From Phycisphaerales bacterium (lineage in GTDB: Bacteria > Planctomycetota > Phycisphaerae > Phycisphaerales > UBA1924): DNA of 57,894 bases. Position 1 is the stretch's first letter. Each line of letters opens with the position of its first letter. The notes under the pieces are model-generated. The model saw only the letters and a program-made list of their open reading frames with translations, was not told the origin of the DNA and searched no databases. The DNA is taken from positions 1-57,894 of the forward strand of contig JAESRA010000247.1 of NCBI GenBank assembly GCA_016764895.1, read 5' to 3'. Position numbers and translations under genes: made by a program. Below, piece by piece: positions 44,057 to 52,951 of this stretch.

Positions 44057-45756
44057 GGTGTTTCCCCCTGCCCAGCACTACTAAGCGTCATCAGTTCACA
44101 AAACTCGCCATTCTCAGAAACCACTTCAATAGCAAGATTAAACTTCAAGCCCCAAGAAGACTCATCGATCATCGAACGCGATGTGCTCCCGATCTCGATC
44201 CGCTTGACTTCTGGGATTACCCTGAGGGCCTTAATATACCTCGATAAAACATGACTCGCGTCAAAATCTTCGGACTCTGCAATCGCAATCCCCGTCAGAC
44301 TCACCATCGGATGCTGCGAATTCATTCTGCCCTGGAGACCTGAAATTTGAACCAACTCATGACCTTCATGAGGCATCGAACTCAAAAAACCAATCCACTC
44401 GACATGCTGGCCCATCGCATCCTCAATCATAACTGCAGCTGTCCCGATTGACCCTGCCATCACACGAATAGATTCTCTTCGCTGACGATCGATCTCGATT
44501 TTATCAATCACATGAGATTGTTTCGATATAGTTTGTTCGATCATCGCCGACTGCTGGGTACTAAAATAGTACTGACCACCAATCATCGCGATGACTGCAG
44601 CCGCGCCGATCTTCAACGATCTATTCAGCACTGATCGGTTTCTAAGTTCCTTGGCCGCGCCAGGGAGGAGTTCAAGGTTTTCATTCTGACCACAAGCCGC
44701 AGCAAACGAGCTGGTGCCTTCTCCGAATATCTCATAGGGCTTATAACTTTTCGCATCTGGAGTCACTTCAACATGCATATCCAAACTCTGAGCCAATGCT
44801 GCCCCGATCATTGGAATCGCTGCACCAGGGCCACAAATAATCAACTTTGCTGGCAAACTATCAACCGAGTTGGCAAACCTGAAAGTCTGCTTGATCTCAA
44901 TACTGATCCGTTGCAATACTGGAGACATAGCAGGCATGATACATGCAAACTCTTCCGTTGCTCGCCCCTGACCAATGGGTATGCCGTGCATAAACAAAAG
45001 ACGATCGCCATCGAGCTCAGAATCTGATCCTTCTTGATCTGAGTCTGGATTGACCAATGTCCCAGAGCTACTTTCTCCTTCTGTTTCAGCTTGAGCACTC
45101 TGAGCCAATAAATACCTGCTGTACGCCTCGGCCAGTTTGTCGTAGCCAATTTCAGTTAAACGAGCAAGCTTTGGGATTCCCCCCTCAAAGTATCCGATCA
45201 CGCTAGATCGGCCCGACACATACAAAATCGTGGTGCCCTCATCTACCTTTGAAGCTTCCGCCATCGCCTGCTGAACATCAAAGACCTTCGACGGGATCAT
45301 TCGATCGACAACGATTTGGGAGCGATTCATCCATGCAAACAGCTTTTGCAAGTTCGACTCGTCATCTGAAATCCCAATCGTTAAGGATGATTCACCATTT
45401 GAAGCCAAACATGTCGCATCCACAGGGTTTGAAAGACCTACAGACTGCTTCAATCCACTTTCCATCTTCGCAATCGAGGTAGCTTCATCCATGTCCGTAA
45501 TATCAACCCGGCATACCGAGCCCGGACTTGTGTAATACAGCTCTGCACGCTTTATTTTTTTGAACCCACCAAATCTGGCAATCAACTGACGAAGCGGCTG
45601 GTCCAACTGGTGAAGCCCACCCTTCCAAGTCTCGGCCCATTGTGCCGAATCAAGATCAACCCGCTCTGCATGAACTATCTTTCCAGATCGCACAGACGCC
45701 ATCGACAAATGTTCTGAAGTGAGCACTATGGCCAGTTTGTCCTTAGATGTAAACAT
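44053..45756 (-). CDS. PilM-PilN fusion-like pilus assembly protein
   Basis: A 567-residue protein. The N-terminal ~370 residues look like the actin-like PilM ATPase fold (LAIVLTSEHLSMASV, then LYVSGRSSVIGYFEGG and KLIICGPGAA). A membrane segment near 385-400 (GAAAVIAMIGGQYYF) and a coiled coil plus PilN-like periplasmic domain follow. Separate genes in most pilus systems appear fused here. The frame is open to 45771, but an internal GGAG before the ATG at 45756 favours that start. Confidence 0.72.
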   Translation of the reverse strand: MFTSKDKLAIVLTSEHLSMASVRSGKIVHAERVDLDSAQWAETWKGGLHQLDQPLRQLIARFGGFKKIKRAELYYTSPGSVCRVDITDMDEATSIAKMESGLKQSVGLSNPVDATCLASNGESSLTIGISDDESNLQKLFAWMNRSQIVVDRMIPSKVFDVQQAMAEASKVDEGTTILYVSGRSSVIGYFEGGIPKLARLTEIGYDKLAEAYSRYLLAQSAQAETEGESSSGTLVNPDSDQEGSDSELDGDRLLFMHGIPIGQGRATEEFACIMPAMSPVLQRISIEIKQTFRFANSVDSLPAKLIICGPGAAIPMIGAALAQSLDMHVEVTPDAKSYKPYEIFGEGTSSFAAACGQNENLELLPGAAKELRNRSVLNRSLKIGAAAVIAMIGGQYYFSTQQSAMIEQTISKQSHVIDKIEIDRQRRESIRVMAGSIGTAAVMIEDAMGQHVEWIGFLSSMPHEGHELVQISGLQGRMNSQHPMVSLTGIAIAESEDFDASHVLSRYIKALRVIPEVKRIEIGSTSRSMIDESSWGLKFNLAIEVVSENGEFCELMTLSSAGQGETP

Positions 45757-45885
45757 CCTTCGTATCTCCATGAATATTCAATCCGATCAACTGCTGCTAT
45801 CGACAAGTTTGCTCGGACACTTGCGTGTGATCGACCACACTACCGAAACTAGGGGGCCTGTTATCGGCCGCTCTCAAAAAGCCCT

Positions 45886-46233
45886 CTACTGAAGCTCCAA
45901 CTCAATTCTGCGCACCGCATCACCACTCAAACCATGAATCACCACCGTCCCACCCAAAGCAGGAATCTGTGTAAACTCAACAACCTGCTCATTGAGAACA
46001 AGCCGAGTCCCCTCCACAGGCATCGCAGCATCTCCAAGGTACGCCTGAATAGTAATTATGGCCCCGGATTCAGCCGCATAAAACGCACGCACAGTCTCAA
46101 CTCTCATCGTGGTCAACGACGCCTCATCACGCAATGGCCGCACAGAACCGGCAACAACCAATCCAAGCAATGCCAAAATCACAACCAGTACCGCCAAAAC
46201 TGAACCACGACGAGTTTCAAGTGCCTTATACAT
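45886..46233 (-). CDS. PilX/GspK-like minor pilin protein
   Basis: A 115-residue protein that begins MYKALETRRGSVLAVLVVILALLGLVVAG, a type IV pilin-like hydrophobic helix lacking the classic Gly-Phe cleavage site but with the PilX/GspK-type RRGSVLA pattern. ESGAIITIQAYLG is a further hint. Its ATG overlaps the preceding stop by one base (TAATG), fixing the start. Confidence 0.72.
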   Translation of the reverse strand: MYKALETRRGSVLAVLVVILALLGLVVAGSVRPLRDEASLTTMRVETVRAFYAAESGAIITIQAYLGDAAMPVEGTRLVLNEQVVEFTQIPALGGTVVIHGLSGDAVRRIELELQ

Positions 46234-46778
46234 TATCCACCCCCCCGACCGATCCATGATCGAGGCATTGCATACATCTCAAGCGCCACAGGACCACTCT
46301 GAATCTGAAGACTCACCCTGTGAATTTTAGCCGGAAGCACAATCGCCATCGCATTCCCGGCAGCATTGTAATACGAAAACTGAATCCGATTAACATCAAC
46401 ACAAAGCACAGAAGACACACCGCCCGGCTTAAGCAACTCAAGTTCCGACCCATTCAACCGAATCCCACTCCCATCGACCAGTATGAACTGTCTCGAAGTA
46501 GCACTCTGAACAGCCAACCCAGATTCGTCGGCTGCAAATGGAGCCTCACGCACAAATCGCGCCGAACGCTCCAACGCATATAAAACACGATCAGTATCAG
46601 ACCTGGTATCACGAGACACCGCATAGGCATCAGTCGAAGTCACAATAATCGGCATCACAACCGCTGCAATTATCGACATCACGGTCATCGACACAATCAT
46701 CTCAAGCAACGAAAACCCCAAATCCTCTCCCCCTCCCCTACTGCCAGCCGATTGTTTTGTAGCTCGGAATAGATTCAT
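46233..46778 (-). CDS. Prepilin-type protein, GspJ-like
   Basis: A 181-residue pilin-like protein with a prepilin peptidase site and helix, GFSLLEMIVSMTVMSIIAAVV, at about residue 22. The order after GspI and before the PilX-like gene and the DRVLYALERSARFVREA segment suggest GspJ/PilW. Overlaps the GspI-like gene by 4 bp. Confidence 0.8.
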   Translation of the reverse strand: MNLFRATKQSAGSRGGGEDLGFSLLEMIVSMTVMSIIAAVVMPIIVTSTDAYAVSRDTRSDTDRVLYALERSARFVREAPFAADESGLAVQSATSRQFILVDGSGIRLNGSELELLKPGGVSSVLCVDVNRIQFSYYNAAGNAMAIVLPAKIHRVSLQIQSGPVALEMYAMPRSWIGRGGG

Positions 46779-47308
46779 ATCGTTGACACCATCAGCGACA
46801 CCGGAAGTGTGTACGCCGCCCCATCTGCAGACGGATACGAAACAAGAACCGTCACCGTGCGAAAAACATTATCGCTGACTTCAAGCGACACAAGTCCATC
46901 AGCAGCAACAAGCCCGCTAATCGTCACCGTATAGCCCATCCCGACCGCAGAATATGATTGTGTCGCCGAAGCCATCCGGCTATAAAACCCAGTATTCGGC
47001 GTACTCAAATAGGTGTTCGCATCAGCCAACGCATCAAATCCAAGAGCATCCTCAGAAGATGACACATCCGCCAAAATGCCTTCGAGAACATTGCTAGCAA
47101 ACATGGTGGCCCGGGCCGTATTGATTACATTGGCTCGCGATGCAGAGGTACTCATCAGCAATTCAAGTGTCGGCGGCACCGCGATCGCCAGCACCATCAC
47201 CATCGTCACCACCTCGATAAGCGTAAACCCTCGGCTTCCACCTCGGCTTCCTACACGGCTTCCCGCACCCCCCCTCGGCTTCCTATTCATGAATGATTCG
47301 TACTTCAT
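46775..47308 (-). CDS. Prepilin-type protein, GspI/PilV-like
   Basis: A 177-residue pilin-like protein with GFTLIEVVTMVMVLAIAVPP preceded by an unusually long basic leader of about 27 residues containing GSRVGSRGGSRG, encoded by a short tandem repeat (about 47225-47280). Prepilin leaders are usually 5-20 residues. Overlaps both neighbours by 4 bp. An in-frame ATG at residue 7 is possible. Confidence 0.8.
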   Translation of the reverse strand: MKYESFMNRKPRGGAGSRVGSRGGSRGFTLIEVVTMVMVLAIAVPPTLELLMSTSASRANVINTARATMFASNVLEGILADVSSSEDALGFDALADANTYLSTPNTGFYSRMASATQSYSAVGMGYTVTISGLVAADGLVSLEVSDNVFRTVTVLVSYPSADGAAYTLPVSLMVSTI

Positions 47309-47877
47309 TGCCGCTCCTCAATCAAACCTGAGTATGAGTGAATCACAATGAGCGTCCCAGTGCTGAGAGTCATCGTCGCGTTCTGTGAAAACACAGAATC
47401 AAAAACCCCGGAATTCTCATTCCTGACATGCGGCTCAGATCGAAAATCAAACCACACAGTCCCATCCCCACTGTTCCCGTCGCCATTGACAAACGAGTTG
47501 ATCGCAACCCCAGCGTATTCATTGGCCAGGTTTGTAAACTTGATCCCCCCATCCACCGGGTCCACCATATCCACAATATCTCCCGCCAAACTCAATGTGA
47601 CTAGCCCAAGCGTGTCCGCATTCGTATCAACCACAACCCCCGAAGGAACCCCGCTGGCCATCGCCCTGCCCCGAGCAAACTCAAACAAGCGAACAACCTC
47701 ATCGCGTGAAGCTCCCTGCCGTGCCTGAGTACTCTGATTCATAACCGGAATTGCCGAGGCCCCAAGAATGCCCATAATGACAATAATCAGCAGCAACTCC
47801 AGCAATGTGTAGCCACGCTCCCCACGCCCTAGCCGTGGCCCAATGCAACTCAAACTAAAACTCTGGCCAACACTCAC
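47305..47877 (-). CDS. Prepilin-type protein, GspH/FimT-like
   Basis: A 190-residue pilin-like protein with GYTLLELLLIIVIMGILGASA after a 21-residue leader, then the GspH/FimT region (RDEVVRLFEFARGRAMASGV). A minor pilin that probably primes or caps fibre assembly. 4-bp overlaps on both sides. Confidence 0.85.
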   Translation of the reverse strand: MSVGQSFSLSCIGPRLGRGERGYTLLELLLIIVIMGILGASAIPVMNQSTQARQGASRDEVVRLFEFARGRAMASGVPSGVVVDTNADTLGLVTLSLAGDIVDMVDPVDGGIKFTNLANEYAGVAINSFVNGDGNSGDGTVWFDFRSEPHVRNENSGVFDSVFSQNATMTLSTGTLIVIHSYSGLIEERQ

Positions 47878-48341
47878 AGTTCATTAGCCCCCAATAAAAC
47901 GCCAGCACCGTTGTCCACCGACGAGGTGTCCGCACAGTTCGAATAGAAAACAGCAACCGGTGGCGTCGCACCATTATTAAAATAGTAGTTCCATCCCGCT
48001 GACCCCTCCGATACAACAGTCCGGCTGTTGGCTTGCCCCTGGCTCACCGCCTGAACCCCCCCCACCCCAGTATATGGATTGGGAGGAATATCAAACTTAA
48101 CAACTGTATTTCCGGTCAGCTCGGCGAGCGTCGGAAACGGATCATTCCCATTGATCACAGCATTCATTCGGAATGTCGCCACAGCGGTGCGCACGCCGGC
48201 AAGCGTGCTCTGTGTTGCCGCAGAACGAGCGTTATCGGTCGCCCCGCTGAACTTAGGCACTACGAGCGCCGCCAAGACACCCAGCATGACGATCACCACA
48301 AGAAGTTCTACCAGTGTAAATGCTCTCTGAACCACAACCAA
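47874..48341 (-). CDS. Major (pseudo)pilin, GspG/PilA-like
   Basis: A 155-residue protein with a short leader and AFTLVELLVVIVMLGVLAALVVP, the canonical prepilin site (Ala at -1, Phe, Glu at +5). The body has the NPYTGVGGVQAV and GSAGWNYYFNNG segments of GspG-type pseudopilins. First of five pilin genes, directly after gspF; likely the main fibre subunit. Confidence 0.88.
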   Translation of the reverse strand: MVVVQRAFTLVELLVVIVMLGVLAALVVPKFSGATDNARSAATQSTLAGVRTAVATFRMNAVINGNDPFPTLAELTGNTVVKFDIPPNPYTGVGGVQAVSQGQANSRTVVSEGSAGWNYYFNNGATPPVAVFYSNCADTSSVDNGAGVLLGANEL

Positions 48342-48346
48342 ATCTC

Positions 48347-49555
48347 CTATTTATTTATACTGATCATCTGCCACATCGGAAGGAATACCGACAACGCAAT
48401 GAGAAGCACAATCCCAGCCATAGCAATGGTGATCATGGGCTCGATAATTGTATTGATGCTCTTGGTCAGGTGATCGGCCGTCCGATTATAATGACGAGCA
48501 ATAATTCGACCCGCCTTCCCAAGTTCCTGTGAATCCTTACCCGACCCAATCAGCCGCCTGGCGAAGTTCGGAAGTGATTTTGAGTTATTGATCACATCTT
48601 CGAGCGAACCACCATTTCGCATTTCGATGCACATAGTATTGCATTCTCGCTGAAACACAGGCCGCCCCGTAGACATCCCGGCAATCTCGATAGCCTCGAT
48701 AACCTCGATGCCTGATTCCAATCCAATACTGAGCACACTCGAGAACCGAGCCGTCGTAATCGCAGTAAGCACCTTACTGATGTAAGGCGTTTTATGGAGT
48801 ATAACTTCCATCCGATACCGACCACTGGTACTCTGCCACCCTTTATACAGCCCAACCACCGCTGCAATAGCGCACCCCGAATATGCCCACCAATAGGTCG
48901 TTATTGAAACACCCACAGTCTTGACGATCAATGTTGACAAAGGCAACTCAACACCATTACTCTCGAAAATAGTCGCAAACCGAGGAACAACAAAGATCAC
49001 GATCACGCCCAGAGCCAATCCAACAAAGCCGATCACGATCAGTGGATACGACATAGCCCTACGGATCATCTGACGAAGCTCACTATTACGCTCAAGCATA
49101 TCGGCCAGGTGCGAAGTGACAGCCGCCATCCTCCCCGATTTCTCGGCGGATCGGAGCGTCTGAATATAAACCTCGCCGAACACACTTTCATACTTTGAGA
49201 ACGCAGCGGTAATTTTTTCCCCCGCCTCGATCATCGAAGCAATATCAATCACCATATCCCGGAGCGCATGGTTTTTTTCATGCTCACCAATTGACAGCAA
49301 CCCTCTAGCCAAGGGGATATTGGCCTCAAGCAAAGCATTCATTTCTCTTGTAAGCAGAGCGATATCGAGTTGTGAAACTCGATCACGATTAAAAGAGAAC
49401 CGCCCTTTGGTTCTGCCTTCTTGAACTTCAAGAACAATCAAACCCTGCTCACTGAGCCGAGCAAAAACAGCATCCTCATTCTTCTCATTCATCGTTGATC
49501 GAACGGATTTACCCGACGAATCAAGCGCTTTGTAGTTATATCGCTTTAGGGTCAT
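48347..49555 (-). CDS. GspF/PilC-type inner-membrane platform protein
   Basis: A 402-residue polytopic membrane protein with two repeated cytoplasmic GspF domains and three membrane helices (IGFVGLALGVIVIFVVP, CAIAAVVGLYKGW and the C-terminal IAMAGIVLLIALSVFLP). FARLSEQGLIVLEVQEG is the usual N-terminus. A TTG at 49561 is possible; the ATG at 49555 is preferred. Anchors the assembly ATPase. Confidence 0.92.
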   Translation of the reverse strand: MTLKRYNYKALDSSGKSVRSTMNEKNEDAVFARLSEQGLIVLEVQEGRTKGRFSFNRDRVSQLDIALLTREMNALLEANIPLARGLLSIGEHEKNHALRDMVIDIASMIEAGEKITAAFSKYESVFGEVYIQTLRSAEKSGRMAAVTSHLADMLERNSELRQMIRRAMSYPLIVIGFVGLALGVIVIFVVPRFATIFESNGVELPLSTLIVKTVGVSITTYWWAYSGCAIAAVVGLYKGWQSTSGRYRMEVILHKTPYISKVLTAITTARFSSVLSIGLESGIEVIEAIEIAGMSTGRPVFQRECNTMCIEMRNGGSLEDVINNSKSLPNFARRLIGSGKDSQELGKAGRIIARHYNRTADHLTKSINTIIEPMITIAMAGIVLLIALSVFLPMWQMISINK

Positions 49556-49571
49556 TGGCAATCCATTCCGG

Positions 49572-51263
49572 CTAGGCGCTCATTTTCATCTGTGTTGGCT
49601 CTTCCATGACTGCTTCGTCCACAGTGGCATGAAGTTTGTTGACTTCTTCGAGCGTTGTCACTCCCATCCTGGCATTCTCAATCCCACAATGAAGCATCGA
49701 CCGCATTCCTGATCGATGAGCCGCATCTACAAGGTTTTTAAATGAAGCGTTGGTTTCAATGAGATCACGAACCTCTGCGCTCGCCGTGAAAAGCTCATAT
49801 ATCCCAACGCGCCCTTTATAACCCGTGTTCATGCACTTGCTACATCCATTGCCGGTCATAAATGTATCGCCCGCAGCAGGATCAATCCCCAAGGATTTCA
49901 ACTCCCGATCCGTCGGCGAATCTTCAACCGCACATTCCCCACATATCCGGCGAGCAAGCCTCTGAGCCAGCACACCGAGCAACGCATTGTTAATCGCAAA
50001 CGCCGGAACCTCAAAATCTCGCAGCCTAGGAACCGCCCCCACCGCATCATTGGTATGCAGGGTCGAAAACACCAAGTGCCCTGTCAGTGCCGCCTGAGTT
50101 GCAATCTTTGCTGTTTCACTATCACGAATTTCACCAACAAGAATCACATCGGGGTCCTGGCGGAGCATCGATCGCAATGCCGTCGCAAAATCAAGCCCGA
50201 TAGACGCGTTTGCTTGGACCTGACGAATCATCGGGAGCCGGATTTCAACCGGGTCTTCGATGGTCATAATATTTCGCTCAGGCGTATTGATCTGATTAAG
50301 TGCCGTATACAGCGTCGTGGTCTTACCAGAACCAGTCGGCCCCGTCACCAGCACCATCCCGTGCGGCTTGGTAATCATCTTCTCAAACGATTCGACGATT
50401 GCCGAAGGCATCCCCAAACTCGCAATTTTCCCGATCTTAGAAGCACTACTCAACAAACGCAACACCGCATTCTCACCATGGATCGTCGGAATAAGGCTCA
50501 AACGAACATCTATGGGTTGACCACTGAAAATAAACCTAAACTTGCCATCCTGAGGCCTACGAGTCTGGGCAACATCAAGATGAGCCATAACCTTAAGCCG
50601 CTGAATAATCCCCTCGTGCAATGAAATAGCCGGCCCACGAAATGTCGCCAACGCCCCATCAACACGGTACCGAAGATGCAAAACCTTATCATCCGGATTC
50701 ACATGAATATCCGACGCATTCATTTCTGCCGCCGAATACAAAATCTGATTCACAGCAGCAACAATCGGCTCCTGATCAATCGAGATAACCAACTCTTCAG
50801 TATCATCAATCTCGATTTCCGCACCAGTATCAAGCGAATACGCACGCGTTATAAGAGAACTCAACTTGTGCCGATCAACAACCACCGGATCAATCTGCAA
50901 TCGAATCGTTTGGCGAAGTTCATCGAGCGACTGAAGATCCAACGGCTCATGCATAGCAACTGTTGCAATCTCACCAGTCACAAACAACGGAAACGCTTGA
51001 ATCCGCTCGGCCATACTCTTGGGCATAAGCCTGGATTTGGCGATGTCAATATCAAACATCTCAAGATCAACAAACGGATACTCACAAACAATAGCCTTGG
51101 CAAGAGCAATGTCCCGAGCCTCAACCAACCCAAGCTTGAGGGCCGCTTCATCAACCCCAAACATGTTCTCCTGGGCGCATTGACGAATCTTCTCAACATC
51201 GCTTGCAACAAGCTTACCCTCTTCAATAAGCGACTGAATTACAAACTCACTGGCCTCAAGCAT
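49572..51263 (-). CDS. GspE/PilB-type assembly ATPase
   Basis: A 563-residue secretion/pilus extension ATPase: N-terminal MshEN-type domain, Walker A GPTGSGKTTTLYTAL, Asp box TIEDPVE, Walker B ILVGEIRDSETA, His box STLHTNDAVGAVPRL, and a zinc-binding tetracysteine (CGEC near 447, CSKC near 483). The frame is open to 51347, but the ATG at 51263 has a GAGGAGG ribosome-binding site and overlaps the PilZ stop by 8 bp. No PilT retraction ATPase is in view. Confidence 0.94.
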   Translation of the reverse strand: MLEASEFVIQSLIEEGKLVASDVEKIRQCAQENMFGVDEAALKLGLVEARDIALAKAIVCEYPFVDLEMFDIDIAKSRLMPKSMAERIQAFPLFVTGEIATVAMHEPLDLQSLDELRQTIRLQIDPVVVDRHKLSSLITRAYSLDTGAEIEIDDTEELVISIDQEPIVAAVNQILYSAAEMNASDIHVNPDDKVLHLRYRVDGALATFRGPAISLHEGIIQRLKVMAHLDVAQTRRPQDGKFRFIFSGQPIDVRLSLIPTIHGENAVLRLLSSASKIGKIASLGMPSAIVESFEKMITKPHGMVLVTGPTGSGKTTTLYTALNQINTPERNIMTIEDPVEIRLPMIRQVQANASIGLDFATALRSMLRQDPDVILVGEIRDSETAKIATQAALTGHLVFSTLHTNDAVGAVPRLRDFEVPAFAINNALLGVLAQRLARRICGECAVEDSPTDRELKSLGIDPAAGDTFMTGNGCSKCMNTGYKGRVGIYELFTASAEVRDLIETNASFKNLVDAAHRSGMRSMLHCGIENARMGVTTLEEVNKLHATVDEAVMEEPTQMKMSA

Positions 51264-51675
51264 GATGCCCCTCCTCGCCATCGAATCTCGCCATGAGACT
51301 CTCGATATGCTCTTTAAGTTCCTCGTCGATAGTGCCAAACGCCCCACCGATCAAATACGCAGGGCGTCGGTCGGTCATCTGTACCCGCATCACCCGCATC
51401 TCACACTGGATCAATACCCCCAACTCAGCGTCAGTATCGGGCTCTTCTAGATCTGCTACTTTGATCTCAATCATCGCCCCCCTTGGAAAAAAAGTACTGG
51501 TTATAAATCCAATACCCGCAACTGAAAAATCAATTAGATCGACATCGACCCATCCATCTTTACAGCCAGCCGCCTTGCTAAACTTCACAAGCCTGGAATG
51601 CGAAATAGCAATCCGCACCTTGGCCGGAAGCGATATCTCATGACGCTCATTTCTTCGAGTTATCAAACCACTCAT
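51256..51675 (-). CDS. PilZ-domain protein
   Basis: A 139-residue single-domain protein with RRNERHE near residue 7-13 and DFSVAGIGF, the RxxxR and D-x-S-x-x-G motifs that bind cyclic di-GMP. The ATG at 51675 has a GGAGG site; the frame is open to 51744. It heads the pilus-like operon and overlaps the ATPase gene, so it probably links c-di-GMP to fibre assembly. Confidence 0.85.
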   Translation of the reverse strand: MSGLITRRNERHEISLPAKVRIAISHSRLVKFSKAAGCKDGWVDVDLIDFSVAGIGFITSTFFPRGAMIEIKVADLEEPDTDAELGVLIQCEMRVMRVQMTDRRPAYLIGGAFGTIDEELKEHIESLMARFDGEEGHHA

Positions 51676-51852
51676 GTCCAAAAACCTCCGTAGCAATATA
51701 CATCGAGTACATCCGAATACCTCATCGTCTGAGAACCAGCCCATCTGAACCTAAACTACAAGAACTACTTAATGCCGGGGGTAAATTAACCCAAATCAGC
51801 CGTTCCGCATCTGTTAGGGTGTCGATTCTCGCACATTCATCACCATTTTCAG

Positions 51853-51880
51853 TTGCCCAACCCAAACAACTCTCTATACT
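51853..51880 (+). promoter_or_regulatory. Promoter of rpsB
   Basis: TTGCCC (51853-51858), a 16-bp spacer and TATACT (51875-51880). Transcription would start about 51887, at the first leader hairpin. The pilus-like operon diverges from the other side of this 347-bp gap (51676-52022); its own promoter was not placed. Confidence 0.65.
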
Positions 51881-51885
51881 TCACA

Positions 51886-51948
51886 CCCGGCATGATCGGT
51901 GCCGGGCAGTTAGATTCGTACAAAAACATCGATCCGCACCCGCGGATC
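51886..51948 (+). promoter_or_regulatory. Structured rpsB leader with two perfect hairpins
   Basis: CCCGGCA / TGCCGGG (51886-51906, seven-base loop) and GATCCGC / GCGGATC (51931-51948, four-base loop) lie in the 136-base leader of rpsB. Ribosomal-protein leaders are frequent sites of autogenous control by S2; a regulatory role is inferred from position and structure only. Confidence 0.55.
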
Positions 51949-52022
51949 CTTATCTGTCACTGAAGCGCCCTTTCGCGGTCCGATCGCCGCCGGTGTCGCT
52001 GATAAAGAAACGGAACAATCCC

Positions 52023-52868
52023 ATGGCAAACACACTCGTACAAGACCTCATCGAATCAGGAATCCACTTTGGACAACGCTCCTCAGGATGGAACCCCAAA
52101 ATGGGCCCCTTCATCTACGGCAAACGCAACGGCATCCACATCATCGACATCAAGGAAACCGTCAAAGGCCTCCTCCTCGCACGCAAACTCATCCAAAATA
52201 TCGTCGCCAGCGGCAAAGATGTCTGCTTCGTAGGCACCAAACGACAAGCCAAAGAAGTCATCGTACAACGCGTCACCGATGTTGAAATGCACTATGTCAC
52301 AGAACGCTGGCTCGGAGGCACCCTCACAAACTTCCGCACCATCCGCAGCCGCCTCTCACGCCTAGAAGAACTCGAAGCCATCCAAGAAGCAGACAACTTC
52401 GAAAGCTACTCCAAAAAAATGGAATCACAACTCCGCCGCGAAATGAAAAAAATCGCACGCAACCTCGGAGGCGTACGCAAAATGAGCAAACTCCCAGGCG
52501 TCATCGTCGCAATCGATGTCAAACGCGAAACCACCGCTCTCCGCGAAGCACGCAAACTCGGAATCCCAACCATCTGTCTCATCGACACCGACGGCGACCC
52601 AGACATGGCCGACATCGCCATCCCAGGCAACGACGACTCCATGCGCTCCATCGATGTCATCGTCCGCGAACTCTGCAAAGCAATCGCCGATGGCAAACAG
52701 TCACGCGTCGTCACCACCAAAGACAAAGAAGACGGCTCCGCAGACGGCGCACAAAAACGCTCACGCAGGGCCCAGTACTCAGCCACCGAAGCACCAGCAA
52801 CCGCTGCACCTACTACCCAAGCAGAAACAACCGATGCGGCACCCGCCGCACCAGCGTCCGCTGAATAA
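52023..52868 (+). CDS. rpsB: 30S ribosomal protein S2
   Basis: A 281-residue S2 with LIESGIHFGQRSSGWNPKM, FVGTKRQAKE, ERWLGGTLTNF and IPTICLIDTDGDPD, all hallmarks. The C-terminal ~45 residues are an Ala/Thr/Pro-rich low-complexity tail. The frame is open upstream, but the ATG at 52023 follows the leader and gives the standard N-terminus. tsf follows, the conserved rpsB-tsf operon. Confidence 0.97.
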   Translation: MANTLVQDLIESGIHFGQRSSGWNPKMGPFIYGKRNGIHIIDIKETVKGLLLARKLIQNIVASGKDVCFVGTKRQAKEVIVQRVTDVEMHYVTERWLGGTLTNFRTIRSRLSRLEELEAIQEADNFESYSKKMESQLRREMKKIARNLGGVRKMSKLPGVIVAIDVKRETTALREARKLGIPTICLIDTDGDPDMADIAIPGNDDSMRSIDVIVRELCKAIADGKQSRVVTTKDKEDGSADGAQKRSRRAQYSATEAPATAAPTTQAETTDAAPAAPASAE

Positions 52869-52951
52869 ACGACTCGATATTGAACGATCCACCACACGCA
52901 TGCCCAACAGATGGCGTGCGACACCAAACCTATTACGCCGGAGTACTCGAC

